Positions 7,870 through 16,485 of a DNA stretch of 64,000 nt are shown here, in pieces. Every line of letters starts with the position of its first letter. The first letter of the stretch is position 1. Below the pieces are notes generated by a model that did not search any database, was not told where the DNA came from, and saw only the letters and a list, made by a program, of their open reading frames with translations. The position numbers and the translations under genes are program-made. The DNA is taken from positions 974,501-1,038,500 of the forward strand of contig NZ_CP096563.1 of assembly GCF_023221595.1 (NCBI RefSeq), given 5' to 3'. Source of the DNA: Rhodococcus qingshengii JCM 15477. Lineage in GTDB: Bacteria > Actinomycetota > Actinomycetes > Mycobacteriales > Mycobacteriaceae.

Positions 7870-8825
7870 GCTGCGCTCCGAAGTCGTGGATTGACGAGCA
7901 GGTAGAGGATGTCGACGGCGAGGTTGACGACGACGAAGCCGACCGCGATGACGATGACAACTCCCTGAACGACTGCGGGGTCACCGTTGGTGACGCCGTT
8001 GATCATGAGCTGACCCATGCCGGGCAGGCCGAAGATCTGCTCGATGACCACAGCGCCACCGAGGAGGTAACCGACACGGAGGCCCAGGACGGTGAGCGGG
8101 TTGATCAGCGCGTTACGCAACACATTCCGTCCGATCACCACGTGATAGGGCAGGCCGCTGCCGATCGCGGTCCGGACGTAGTCCTTGTCCAACTCCTCGA
8201 CCATCGACGTGCGGATGATGCGCGTGAGTTGTGCTGCGACGGGCAGTGACAGGGACAGCGCCGGGAGCGCCATGTACCAGAGCCAGTCGCTGACGGAGTC
8301 GCTCGGATTGACGTAGCCACCGGTAGGGAACCATCCGAGTTGGACAGCAAGGTACTGAATCATCAGCAGTGCCAACCAGAATGACGGTGCCGCCACACCG
8401 CCGAGGGAGATCACTCGGATGACCTGATCCGGCCAACGATCGCGGAACAGTGCGCTGGTGACGCCGAAGATCAGCGAGAGCACGATGGCGATCACCAGTC
8501 CGAGAACCGTGAGCTGAATGGTCAGTGGCAGAGCGGTGGAGATCGAATCCAACACCGGGGTACCGGAAATCAGACTGTCACCCATGTTGCCGCTGACCAG
8601 ATCGGTCACGAAGTGAACGTATTGCAGCGGAAGCGGATCGAGCAGTCCGTTCTCTTCCTTGAACTGCTGCAACTGTTCCGCAGTCGGGTTGCCACCGTTG
8701 AACGCCGCGGTTGCGGGATCGGTGGGCGCGAACTGCATCACGATGAAGACGAACGCGATGATGCCGAGGATCAGGGGGATCAGTATCAGTAATCGCCTGA
8801 TCAGCATGGGGAGGACTCTTGCCAT
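7866..8825 (-). CDS. ABC importer permease, DppB type (sialic acid importer)
   Basis: Inner-membrane permease (319 aa) of the binding-protein-dependent family. It begins with the typical RRLLILIPLILGIIAFVF helix, carries the DppB-type region VRTAIGSGLPYHVVIGRNVLRNA, and ends with a late helix pair (VVIVIAVGFVVVNLAVDILYLLVNPRLR). About six membrane segments are visible. It lies 43 nt after the binding-protein gene and overlaps the fusion gene by ATGA, so the complete importer is binding protein, DppB permease, DppC-DppD fusion and DppF ATPase in one operon. Confidence 0.88.
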   Translation of the reverse strand: MARVLPMLIRRLLILIPLILGIIAFVFIVMQFAPTDPATAAFNGGNPTAEQLQQFKEENGLLDPLPLQYVHFVTDLVSGNMGDSLISGTPVLDSISTALPLTIQLTVLGLVIAIVLSLIFGVTSALFRDRWPDQVIRVISLGGVAAPSFWLALLMIQYLAVQLGWFPTGGYVNPSDSVSDWLWYMALPALSLSLPVAAQLTRIIRTSMVEELDKDYVRTAIGSGLPYHVVIGRNVLRNALINPLTVLGLRVGYLLGGAVVIEQIFGLPGMGQLMINGVTNGDPAVVQGVVIVIAVGFVVVNLAVDILYLLVNPRLRSAA

Positions 8826-8868
8826 CGGGGGATCTCTCAGTTGTGGGAAACGGCCGAGCGGGCGGGTA

Positions 8869-10494
8869 TCAGGCCGGCTTCGCCTGAAGCAGGTTGACGC
8901 CGGGGTACGGCAGCGGAGTGACGTCGGCGATCTTCTTCGGATCCCACGCAGTCAGGAGCTCCTGATGGAGAACCGGGTAGTAGACAGCATTTTCGGCGAT
9001 CTGGTTCAGGTACGACTGCACGAGGGTGCTGCGCTTTGCCGGGTCGGTCTCGCGGGTGGCTTCGTCCATGGTGGCGTAGATCTTCTGCGCTTCGGGGGTG
9101 TCGTCCCACTTGGCGTAGGTCTTCGTCCACAAGCCGCCCTTGCTGTACGTGTAGCGGACGAGAAGGTCGACGTCGCTGCCGAATGCCTGCGGGTTGGACG
9201 TACCGGCGGCGATCTGGAACTTCTGGCCGCTGTTGAGCTTGCTCACCATGGCGCTGGTGTCCTGCGGTTCGAGTGTCGTGTTGAATCCGACTGCGTCCCA
9301 AGACTCTTTGATGGTCGGCAAGCAGTCGGCCAACCAGCTGACGTTGGTGGAGAGCAGCGTCAGGTCGAGGCCACTGACACCGGCGGCAGCGAGGAGCGAG
9401 CGGGCCTTGTCCGGATCGTACGAGTAGACGGTGGACGCTCGCGCGTAGTCGGGGTTGCGCTCGTACAGGTAGCTCGTGGCCGGTGCTGCCTTGCCGCCGA
9501 GGGCGATCTCGATCATCTTCGGGGTGTTGATCGCATAGAACATCGCCTGGCGAACACGAACGTCGTCGAACGGTGCCTGAGTCGTGTCGAAGAGCAGGTA
9601 CATGAGGTTCATGCCCGGGTTGCCCTCGACGGTGCGCCCACCGGAGGTCAGAGTGGGGACGTTGGCGACGGGGATGTTGTCGGCGAGTTGTGCACCGGCA
9701 TTGTTGCCCGAGACGCGCGCGATGCGTGAGGAGGTGTCGACGATGGAGAGCCAGTTCATGGTCGCGAAGTTGGCCGGACGCGGCCCGTTGTACGCCTCGA
9801 AGGCCTCGAAAGCTGTGTTGCTCTTGGGGGTGTGGCTCTTGAGCTTGTACGGACCGGAACCGACGACCAGCGTTCCGGACTTGGCCTCGTCCCAGTGGCC
9901 GTCGAAGACGTGCTTGGGCATGATCTTGGCGATCGAGAGACGCTGTGCGGCAGCGCTGAACGGGTAGTTGAAGTTCAGGGTCACCGTTTGGTCGTCGACC
10001 TTGGTGACGGACTGCAGCCAGGAGGAGAAGAAGGAGCGGATCAGTACGTTCTGCTGTGGATCGAGGATGCGATCGAAGGTGAAGACGACGTCGTCCGAGG
10101 TGACCGGAGTGCCGTCGTGCCAGGTTGCTCCCTCGCGGATTTTCATGGTCCAGCTCGAGGCGGTGGCGTCGGTCGGGACGGCCTGTGCGAGCGCCGCATA
10201 CGTCTCACCGGTGCCTGGATCGTTTTCGAGCAGTCCCTCGTAGACGTGGTTGACCGCTGCCATGAGGAAACCGGATGCAGTCTGCATCGGGTCGAAGCTC
10301 TGGTCGTTGCCGTATCCGATGGCGGTGGTCAGATCGCCGGTGCTCGCAGAACCGCCGACAACCGAGGTCGACGACGGCCCGCCGCCACAGGCCGCGAGAG
10401 TCGCGGTGATACCTACTGCAGCTCCCAGTAGCCCGGTGTACCGGAACAGGTCTCGGCGGGTGAACGCGGAGCTCAGCGGTCGTTCGTTCTTCAA
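8869..10494 (-). CDS. Tat-type lipoprotein, family-5 solute-binding protein (sialic acid importer)
   Basis: Extracellular solute-binding protein (541 aa) of the peptide/nickel-binding SBP family 5. The N-terminus has a twin-arginine motif (TRRDLF, residues 12-17), a hydrophobic stretch and a lipobox LAAC with Cys36, so it is probably exported folded and lipid-anchored. The TTG at 10494 is chosen because GGAGG stands 5 nt upstream and the resulting length fits the family; the longest open frame (to 10743) would have an implausible basic extension through the promoter. It is first in the importer operon and divergent from the oxidoreductase genes. Its ligand is inferred to be sialic acid or a derivative from context only. 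Confidence 0.85.
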   Translation of the reverse strand: MKNERPLSSAFTRRDLFRYTGLLGAAVGITATLAACGGGPSSTSVVGGSASTGDLTTAIGYGNDQSFDPMQTASGFLMAAVNHVYEGLLENDPGTGETYAALAQAVPTDATASSWTMKIREGATWHDGTPVTSDDVVFTFDRILDPQQNVLIRSFFSSWLQSVTKVDDQTVTLNFNYPFSAAAQRLSIAKIMPKHVFDGHWDEAKSGTLVVGSGPYKLKSHTPKSNTAFEAFEAYNGPRPANFATMNWLSIVDTSSRIARVSGNNAGAQLADNIPVANVPTLTSGGRTVEGNPGMNLMYLLFDTTQAPFDDVRVRQAMFYAINTPKMIEIALGGKAAPATSYLYERNPDYARASTVYSYDPDKARSLLAAAGVSGLDLTLLSTNVSWLADCLPTIKESWDAVGFNTTLEPQDTSAMVSKLNSGQKFQIAAGTSNPQAFGSDVDLLVRYTYSKGGLWTKTYAKWDDTPEAQKIYATMDEATRETDPAKRSTLVQSYLNQIAENAVYYPVLHQELLTAWDPKKIADVTPLPYPGVNLLQAKPA

Positions 10495-10538
10495 GGCGGC
10501 CTCCAAGGCGGGGAGCGGGACATCAAGGGAGTGGATAG

Positions 10539-10553
10539 GGGATGTCCTATGTT
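10539..10553 (-). promoter_or_regulatory. Putative NanR operator, importer side
   Basis: Plus-strand GGGATGTCCTATGTT is the exact reverse complement of 10732-10746. It lies about 45 nt upstream of the importer TTG start. A partial direct repeat (GTCCGATGTT, 10558-10567) follows 14 bp away, giving this side two half-like sites. Confidence 0.6.
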
Positions 10554-10705
10554 CGACGTCCGATGTTGCGTAACTTACATTGTGGATCAGAAAGCGTCTA
10601 GAGAATCTTCGGAACTGGCGGCGCCGAACTTCGACGTTTCGCCGGTTTCGAGCCAAAAATAGTGCGCTCACCTGCATAGATGAAGACTGTGTTACCGGCG
10701 TCGAA

Positions 10706-10746
10706 TTGACGAGCGATGACGCTGGCCGTATAACATAGGACATCCC
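10706..10746 (+). promoter_or_regulatory. Promoter and NanR-type operator of the nan catabolic operon
   Basis: A near-consensus promoter is readable: -35 TTGACG (10706-10711), 17-nt spacer, -10 TATAAC (10729-10734). The 15-bp operator AACATAGGACATCCC (10732-10746) overlaps the -10 and the expected start of transcription, which fits direct repression. The first gene starts at 10769 after a GGAG site. Confidence 0.65.
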
Positions 10747-10768
10747 TCATCCAATCTTTGGAGACTTC

Positions 10769-11827
10769 ATGACCCGATACAAAGTCGGTGTGGTCGGTTG
10801 CGGATTCTTCGGTAGTTCCCTCGCTCGCGAGCTGGCTGCCCATCCACGTTTCGAACTGACGATGCTGTGCGACCGTGACTTCGAGCGGGCCAAGGACGTC
10901 GCCGCAGAGTTCTCGGCAACCCCGACAGACGATCACGACGCGGTGGCCGCTCACCCGGAGTTGGCCCTCGTTGTCGTCGCGACGCCCAATCACGCGCACG
11001 CCGAACCTGCCATCGCGGCGCTCGAACACGGCACGGCAGTTTTTGTCGAGAAGCCACTCGCCGTCGAACTGGTCGATGCGCAGAACATGATCGCGAGCGC
11101 CGACGCGAGCGGTTCGCCGTTGATGGTCGGGCACATCATGCGGATGATGCCGGGTGTACGACGTCTGGCGGACCTGCTGGCGTCGGGGGAGCTCGGCGAG
11201 GTCGCTGCGATCGAATCGTCTCGCTCACGCTGGATCGACACCGACGGCGCAGATCCACAGTGGTGGAAGCTCGACAAGAGCCGAACGGGTGGAGAACTGA
11301 CTCACGAAATTCACGAACTGGACCTGATGTGCTGGCTCGGCGGCGAGGTGACTGCCGTGTCGAGCATCGCCACCGCGGACGACGGCTTCCGCAACACAGT
11401 GGTGTCGTTCGCCGGCGGCGCGATCGGCAGACACACCATCTCGACGCGTTCACACACTTCGTCGTGGCAGCTGACCGTCGATGCCACCGAAGGTTCGGTC
11501 CACGCGGACTTCCACACCGGCCGGGTCAGCCGACTGCGCGGGGGACAGGTCGTAGAGTCGTGGCCGATCTTCGACGTCGACGCCGAGAACCAATCGTTGA
11601 TCGACGCTGCGAGCAGGACGCAGAAGTACAACTCGGGTAACGGAGGATCCTCGCTGTGGATGCAGGCTGCGATTCGTCACGAAATCGACGAGATGGCAGC
11701 AGTTCTCGACGGCAAGGCTGATCCCGACTCGCCGTTGACGTACGCACGTGAACGCGCACTCGTCGTCGCCGAACAGGTGCGACTCGGTGGCGGCGAACCG
11801 GCAGCGCTCTCGGGAAGTGCCAAGTGA
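10769..11827 (+). CDS. Gfo/Idh/MocA family NAD(P)-dependent oxidoreductase 1
   Basis: A 352-aa oxidoreductase with a Rossmann domain (VGVVGCGFFGSS, residues about 6-17), the family lysine motif VEKPLA and the downstream GGELTHEIHELDLMCWL helix that carries the conserved histidine. The family oxidises or isomerises sugars using tightly bound NAD(P). It is first in the nan operon behind an operator-controlled promoter. Family members in other sialic acid loci (E. coli YjhC/NanX, Ruminococcus gnavus NanOx) convert 2,7-anhydro-Neu5Ac or Neu5Ac2en to Neu5Ac, so such a preparatory step is the best guess. Overlaps the next gene by GTGA. Confidence 0.75.
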   Translation: MTRYKVGVVGCGFFGSSLARELAAHPRFELTMLCDRDFERAKDVAAEFSATPTDDHDAVAAHPELALVVVATPNHAHAEPAIAALEHGTAVFVEKPLAVELVDAQNMIASADASGSPLMVGHIMRMMPGVRRLADLLASGELGEVAAIESSRSRWIDTDGADPQWWKLDKSRTGGELTHEIHELDLMCWLGGEVTAVSSIATADDGFRNTVVSFAGGAIGRHTISTRSHTSSWQLTVDATEGSVHADFHTGRVSRLRGGQVVESWPIFDVDAENQSLIDAASRTQKYNSGNGGSSLWMQAAIRHEIDEMAAVLDGKADPDSPLTYARERALVVAEQVRLGGGEPAALSGSAK

Positions 11828-12819
11828 CGGTGCGTGTAGCCGTCATAGGTAGCGGCGGAATCGCGCGGGACCACGTCAGCGCCTTGGCGCGCATCCCGTC
11901 GGTCGAAGTCGCCTACGTATTCGGCAGTGACTTGGACCGGGCCGCATCGGTTGCGGCGTTGGCGCCGAGCGCGAAGGCCAGTACCGATCTGGCGAAGATT
12001 CTCGCCGACCCGAGCGTGCAGGCGGTCAACGTCGTCGGGGCCACTCCCGACCACGCACCCGTGACGATAGCCGCGGGCCGCGCGGGAAAGCATGTGCACG
12101 TGGAGAAGCCGGCCGCGCTGACAGTCGCGGACTTCGACGCGATGGTCGAGGCCACCGAAGGTAACGGCACCTCACTGATGGTCGGACAGACCGTACGATT
12201 CCAGCCGTCGATCACCTCGATCGGAAACTCGGTTGCACAAGGTGCCATCGGCGACCCCCGGTTGATCCATCTCAGTTGGTACACCGGCCATGTCTGGCCA
12301 GGGGGCTGGCGAGGCTGGCAACACGACAAGGAACGTTCGGGTGGTCACCCCGTTCACAACGGAACCCACGCACTCGATCTGGTGACGTGGCTGATCGGTC
12401 GTCGTCCGACCCGTGTGTTCGCTCGTAGTTTCCCCACCTTCGCGGCGGGGATGCCCGTGCACGACAGCTTCCATCTGACCGTTCGCTTCGAGGACGGATC
12501 GCTGGCTCTGATCGAATTGGCCTACGCGCTACCACAATCGGGAAAGATGGTGCGTCGGATCGTGGTGTCGGGGACTTCCGGCACGCTCGCGCACGACACC
12601 GGCGACGACCCGGGACTGATGACGGACACGACCAACGCGCCGCCGTCGTCGATCGAGGACGCGATGTCGCATCAGATGCGTCACTGGATCGCCACTCTCG
12701 ACGGTTCCGCGAGCCCGATAGTCGAGAACTGGCAGGTGCGTGCAGCTCTCGCGACTGCCATCGCTGCCCAGCAATCGCTCGACACCGGCCGCGCTGTCTC
12801 GATCGGAGAAAACCAATGA
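11824..12819 (+). CDS. Gfo/Idh/MocA family NAD(P)-dependent oxidoreductase 2
   Basis: A 331-aa member of the same family with VAVIGSGGIARDH at the N-terminus, VEKPAA as the lysine motif and GGHPVHNGTHALDLVTWLIG as the catalytic-histidine helix. It is clearly diverged from its two neighbours and is not a recent tandem duplicate. The GTG start overlaps the previous stop by 4 bp and its own stop overlaps the third oxidoreductase (ATGA), so all three should be made in fixed ratio. Substrate unknown; a sugar acid related to sialic acid is inferred from context. Confidence 0.75.
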   Translation: MTVRVAVIGSGGIARDHVSALARIPSVEVAYVFGSDLDRAASVAALAPSAKASTDLAKILADPSVQAVNVVGATPDHAPVTIAAGRAGKHVHVEKPAALTVADFDAMVEATEGNGTSLMVGQTVRFQPSITSIGNSVAQGAIGDPRLIHLSWYTGHVWPGGWRGWQHDKERSGGHPVHNGTHALDLVTWLIGRRPTRVFARSFPTFAAGMPVHDSFHLTVRFEDGSLALIELAYALPQSGKMVRRIVVSGTSGTLAHDTGDDPGLMTDTTNAPPSSIEDAMSHQMRHWIATLDGSASPIVENWQVRAALATAIAAQQSLDTGRAVSIGENQ

Positions 12820-13874
12820 CCGGCACCGGTTCGATCCGCGTCGGATTTGTCAGCGGCGTCAGGCATGCCGGCTCCTATGCGGACCTGTTGCGATCCGATC
12901 CTCGAGTGAGCCTGGTCGGGGCCTCCGACGAATCCTCGGTCCCCGATTGGATTCGTGAGGACGGGATCGCGATGGCAAAGGCCGCAGACATCGAGTGGAT
13001 CGACGAACTCGGCGAGTTGCTCGACCCCGAACGGATTGACCTGGCGATCATCTGCAGTGAGCCGACCAGGCATGCGCGGCTTGCGATTGCCGCATTGAAC
13101 GCCGGACTCGACGTCCTGGTGGACAAGCCGGTGGGCGTCGACGAGGCGGAGGCCGCGGCGGTTCAGCAAGCCGCACGGTCGAACGGGCGAATCTGCACGG
13201 TGGTGAACCGCACTCATTCACCTGCGCTCCGGCGACTGCGCCGATGGATCGACGCCGGAAATCTCGGACTGCCGCGCCACGTCGACATCGAGTTCCTCGC
13301 AAGCGGAACACATTTCGCGACGTCTGTCGAGCGTCCCGAACTGGTGGTGGATCCCGCGCTTTCCGGCGGGGGAGAAGTAGTGAACTTCGCCGGTTACGCC
13401 GCCGACTACCTCCGATACCTCACCGGCCTGGACGTCACCGAGGTGTACGCCGAGACGAGCACACTCTACGGCGGGGCCCACCAGCTGTTCGGCGTCGAAG
13501 ACACGGCGTTGATCTCGCTCGCCCTGGAAAACGGCGTCACCGCGACGGTGACCGTCGGAAGAATCCCCGCAGCACCGGGTTTCGGCGCGAATACCGCGAC
13601 GGTTCGGGTCCTCGGTTCCCACGGATACGCGAGTTCCGACGACGACAAACCCGCGGTGACCCACTTCGCATCCTCGGGAGACGTGACCGCACTACCCATC
13701 GGCGGCTTCGGTTCCGACAACGCGGTGTCGAGCTTTCTCTCTCACGTGCTCGATCGACTCCCCACACGGACCGAACCCGACTACACCGTGGCAGACGCCC
13801 GCGCGTCGATGCGCGTGATCGACGCTGCCTATCTGTCCGCCTCGAGCGGTCAGCCGGTCTCCGTTTCTCCCTGA
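12816..13874 (+). CDS. Gfo/Idh/MocA-like protein 3 with altered nucleotide-binding motif
   Basis: A 352-aa protein with the overall Gfo/Idh/MocA layout (Rossmann-like N-terminus, DKPVG in place of EKP, C-terminal GGGEVVNFAGYAADYLRYL). The glycine-rich loop is atypical: VGFVSGVRHAGSY lacks a clean GxGxxG. It could bind NAD(P) differently, act as a partner subunit of one of the preceding oxidoreductases, or use another cofactor. It starts inside the previous stop (ATGA) and is followed by a 46-nt gap before nanA. Confidence 0.65.
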   Translation: MTGTGSIRVGFVSGVRHAGSYADLLRSDPRVSLVGASDESSVPDWIREDGIAMAKAADIEWIDELGELLDPERIDLAIICSEPTRHARLAIAALNAGLDVLVDKPVGVDEAEAAAVQQAARSNGRICTVVNRTHSPALRRLRRWIDAGNLGLPRHVDIEFLASGTHFATSVERPELVVDPALSGGGEVVNFAGYAADYLRYLTGLDVTEVYAETSTLYGGAHQLFGVEDTALISLALENGVTATVTVGRIPAAPGFGANTATVRVLGSHGYASSDDDKPAVTHFASSGDVTALPIGGFGSDNAVSSFLSHVLDRLPTRTEPDYTVADARASMRVIDAAYLSASSGQPVSVSP

Positions 13875-13920
13875 CAGCCGCACCCACAACTCAATCCGAC
13901 AACCAACATATGGAGACCCC

Positions 13921-14850
13921 ATGAGCACGGAAACCACCACCTTCAGCGGAATCGTCCCGCCGATCGTCACACCATTGACGCTCGAGGGCGAGATCGACAC
14001 CACGTCGCTCGAACGCCTGCTCTCACTGCAGATCGAAGCCGGAGTCGACGGCTTGTTCGTCCTCGGTTCCTCGGGTGAGGTCGGTTACCTCACCGACGCT
14101 CAGCGCGCCCAGGTGGTGCAGACGGCCATCGGTCACGTCGGCGGCCAGGTACCGGTCCTCGTCGGAGTGAACGACATGACCACCAACCGGGTCATCGCCG
14201 TTGCCGAGCAGGCGCGTGAAGCGGGCGCGGATGCCATCGTCGCGACGGCGCCGTTCTACGCGATCACCGATGCAGCCGAGACGGCAACGCATTTCCGCTC
14301 CATCCACGCCGCAGTGGATCTTCCGTTGTTCGCCTACGACGTCCCGGTTCGTGTCCACAGCAAGCTCAGCCCGGCAATGCTGGTCGAGCTCGGTCGCGAG
14401 GGAGTCATCGCCGGCGTGAAGGATTCGAGCGGCGACGACGTCAGTTTCCGTATGTTGCTCCGTCAGTCGGCCGGGCTCGAAAACTTCGCCGTCTTCACCG
14501 GGCACGAGGTAGTCGTCGACGGATGCCTGCTGATGGGTGCTTCGGGCGCAGTGCCCGGCCTGGCCAACGTGGACCCGCACGGCTACGTACGACTGTGGCG
14601 CGCTGCGCAGGCAGGAGACTGGGCCGCAGCTAAGGCCGAGCAGGATCGACTCACCGAACTGTTCTCCATCGTCGAGGCGCCGACACCGGGTCGCGTCAGT
14701 GCCGGTGCCGCGGGTCTGGGCGCGTTCAAGACGGCTCTGGCCCTGCGCGGCGTCATCACCGGCAACACGATGTGCGCGCCGATGCTCTCGCTCGACGAGT
14801 CCGAGACCGCAACGATCAAGGTCGTTCTGGAACAGGCCGGGCTCCTCTGA
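13921..14850 (+). CDS. nanA: N-acetylneuraminate lyase (DapA superfamily)
   Basis: Class I aldolase (309 aa) expected to split N-acetylneuraminate into N-acetylmannosamine and pyruvate. The DapA-superfamily pattern is complete: GSSGE carboxylate-binding loop (residues 49-53), Tyr139 in AYDVPV, and the Schiff-base Lys167 in GVKDSSGD. The Ser in GSSGE and close resemblance to the actinobacterial NanA sequence I recall favour the lyase over dihydrodipicolinate synthase, as do the adjacent nanK, nanE, nagA and nagB genes. GGAG precedes the ATG by a good distance. Confidence 0.88.
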   Translation: MSTETTTFSGIVPPIVTPLTLEGEIDTTSLERLLSLQIEAGVDGLFVLGSSGEVGYLTDAQRAQVVQTAIGHVGGQVPVLVGVNDMTTNRVIAVAEQAREAGADAIVATAPFYAITDAAETATHFRSIHAAVDLPLFAYDVPVRVHSKLSPAMLVELGREGVIAGVKDSSGDDVSFRMLLRQSAGLENFAVFTGHEVVVDGCLLMGASGAVPGLANVDPHGYVRLWRAAQAGDWAAAKAEQDRLTELFSIVEAPTPGRVSAGAAGLGAFKTALALRGVITGNTMCAPMLSLDESETATIKVVLEQAGLL

Positions 14851-14851
14851 C

Positions 14852-15781
14852 ATGACATCTGGGCAGAAGCGATGGATCGGTATCGACATCGGCGGCACCA
14901 AAGTGGCTGCCGCGGTGGTGACGTCCGACGGAGACGTGATCGACACCGTTCGTGCGGCAACACCGACGGCGGGTAGGGAAGCCGTTCTCGGGACCGCTAC
15001 CGCGTTGATCGACCGTCTGAGGGCGAATCACACGGTAGCCGGAATCGGAGTCGGTGCACCGGGAATCATCGATCGGGTGCGTGGCCGCGTCGTCTTCGCC
15101 TCCGACATTCTGTCTGGATGGAGTGGCGCCGAGGTTCGCGGAGAACTCGAGGCACACTCAGGCCTACCGGTGACGGTGGACAACGACGTGCGCGCGATGG
15201 CTCACGGCGAGAACATGATCGGCGCCGGTCGCGGTCGAACCTCTGCACTGTTCGTCTCGATCGGTACCGGAATCGGTGGCGCGTTGACCGTGGGCGGTCA
15301 GCTGTACCACGGTGCCCACGGAACAGCCGGCGAGCTCGCGCATCTGTTGGTTCCGGTCTCCGGGGCGATAGGTTGCGGTTGCGGCAGAACCGATCACCTC
15401 GAGGCAGTCGCGTCTGGCCCGGCGATGGCAGCCGAGTACGCAGCGCGGGCGGGTGTGCCCACTCAACCGTTACAGGCAGTGGTGGCGCTCATGCACTCGG
15501 GCGATCCGATCGCCCGTGCCGTGGTCTCCGACGCCGGTACTCTGCTGGGCCGCGTCCTGGCCGGCATCGCGACTGCATTCGATCCCGAGGTGATCGTCAT
15601 CGGCGGCGGCGCAGCCCAGATCGGAGCCGACCTCCTGTCTCCGCTGACGTCCGCTTTCCGGGTGGAAGCGATGGGCCCCATTGCCGAAACCGCCATTCTT
15701 CCTGCTCGTTTGGGCACCGATGCGCCGCTCGTCGGCGCTGCGCTCCTGGCCGCCGCAACACGAATCGAGGTAACACCGTGA
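14852..15781 (+). CDS. nanK: ROK-family N-acetylmannosamine kinase
   Basis: ROK sugar kinase (309 aa) expected to phosphorylate N-acetylmannosamine at O-6. It has the ATP motif IGIDIGGTKVAA (9-20), the catalytic segment VTVDNDVRAMAHGE with Asp112 or nearby as base, and HGTAGELAH. The usual zinc motif CxCGxxGCxE reads CGCGRTDHLE (175-184), so the third cysteine is replaced by His182, which could still bind zinc. The ATG at 14852 begins 1 nt after the nanA stop. Its own stop overlaps nanE by GTGA. Confidence 0.87.
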   Translation: MTSGQKRWIGIDIGGTKVAAAVVTSDGDVIDTVRAATPTAGREAVLGTATALIDRLRANHTVAGIGVGAPGIIDRVRGRVVFASDILSGWSGAEVRGELEAHSGLPVTVDNDVRAMAHGENMIGAGRGRTSALFVSIGTGIGGALTVGGQLYHGAHGTAGELAHLLVPVSGAIGCGCGRTDHLEAVASGPAMAAEYAARAGVPTQPLQAVVALMHSGDPIARAVVSDAGTLLGRVLAGIATAFDPEVIVIGGGAAQIGADLLSPLTSAFRVEAMGPIAETAILPARLGTDAPLVGAALLAAATRIEVTP

Positions 15782-16485
15782 CTGTCGAAGAATTGCTCAC
15801 GATCATCAGCGGGAAGCTGATCGTGTCCTGTCAGGCCGGACACGGCCATGCCCTGCGCGACACCGGGACCATCGAGAGGATGGCCCGCGCTGCGGTCGAC
15901 GGGGGAGCGGTGGCTATCCGCTGCGGCGGTGTGGGCGGAACCCCGGATGTCGCAGCAGTCGTGTCGGCAGTGAAGGTACCGGTGATCGGTTTGACGAAGA
16001 TCGGCTCGGAGGGCGTGTTCATCACGCCGACAAGGGAATCAGCCCTCGAAGTCGTGGATTCGGGTGCGCAGATCGTGGCTGCCGACGCCACGCTGCGACC
16101 TCGTCCGGATGGGCTGACCTTTGCCGACACCGTCGACGCGGTCCATGATCGCGGCGGCCTCGTCATGGCCGACTGTGGAACACTCGAGGACGGCGTCGCT
16201 GCCGCCGCGGCGGGCGCCGACGTCATCTCCAGCACACTGGCGGGATACACCGAGAACAGCCGACGGCTGGCCGGCCCGGACCTGGAACTGATCTCGGAAC
16301 TGCGGCAGGCACTTCCAGATGCAGTCCTCATTGCCGAGGGGCGATACCACAGCCCGGAGGATGCGGCACGCGCCATCGCCCTGGGTGCAGACTCGGTGGT
16401 TGTCGGAACCGCAATCACGGATCCGGCGTTCATCACGTCGAAATTCGCAGCCGCAGTATCGGGCGCCGAAAGGTCGAGGGTGTGA
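15778..16485 (+). CDS. nanE: N-acetylmannosamine-6-phosphate 2-epimerase
   Basis: TIM-barrel epimerase (235 aa) that should convert ManNAc-6-phosphate to GlcNAc-6-phosphate. Family landmarks are IVSCQAG near the N-terminus, AVAIRCGGV, PVIGLTKIG, ADATLRPRPDG, ISSTLAGYT, and IAEGRYHSPEDA before the C-terminal phosphate-binding ALGADSVVVGTAITDP. The GTG at 15778 overlaps the nanK stop and gives the usual family length. It sits between kinase and deacetylase, the expected pathway order. Confidence 0.9.
   Translation: MTVEELLTIISGKLIVSCQAGHGHALRDTGTIERMARAAVDGGAVAIRCGGVGGTPDVAAVVSAVKVPVIGLTKIGSEGVFITPTRESALEVVDSGAQIVAADATLRPRPDGLTFADTVDAVHDRGGLVMADCGTLEDGVAAAAAGADVISSTLAGYTENSRRLAGPDLELISELRQALPDAVLIAEGRYHSPEDAARAIALGADSVVVGTAITDPAFITSKFAAAVSGAERSRV

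Noticed and set aside
13921..14850. DapA-family gene considered as dihydrodipicolinate synthase
   Set aside because: GSSGE loop, sequence resemblance to actinobacterial NanA and the nanK-nanE-nagA-nagB context favour the sialic acid lyase.
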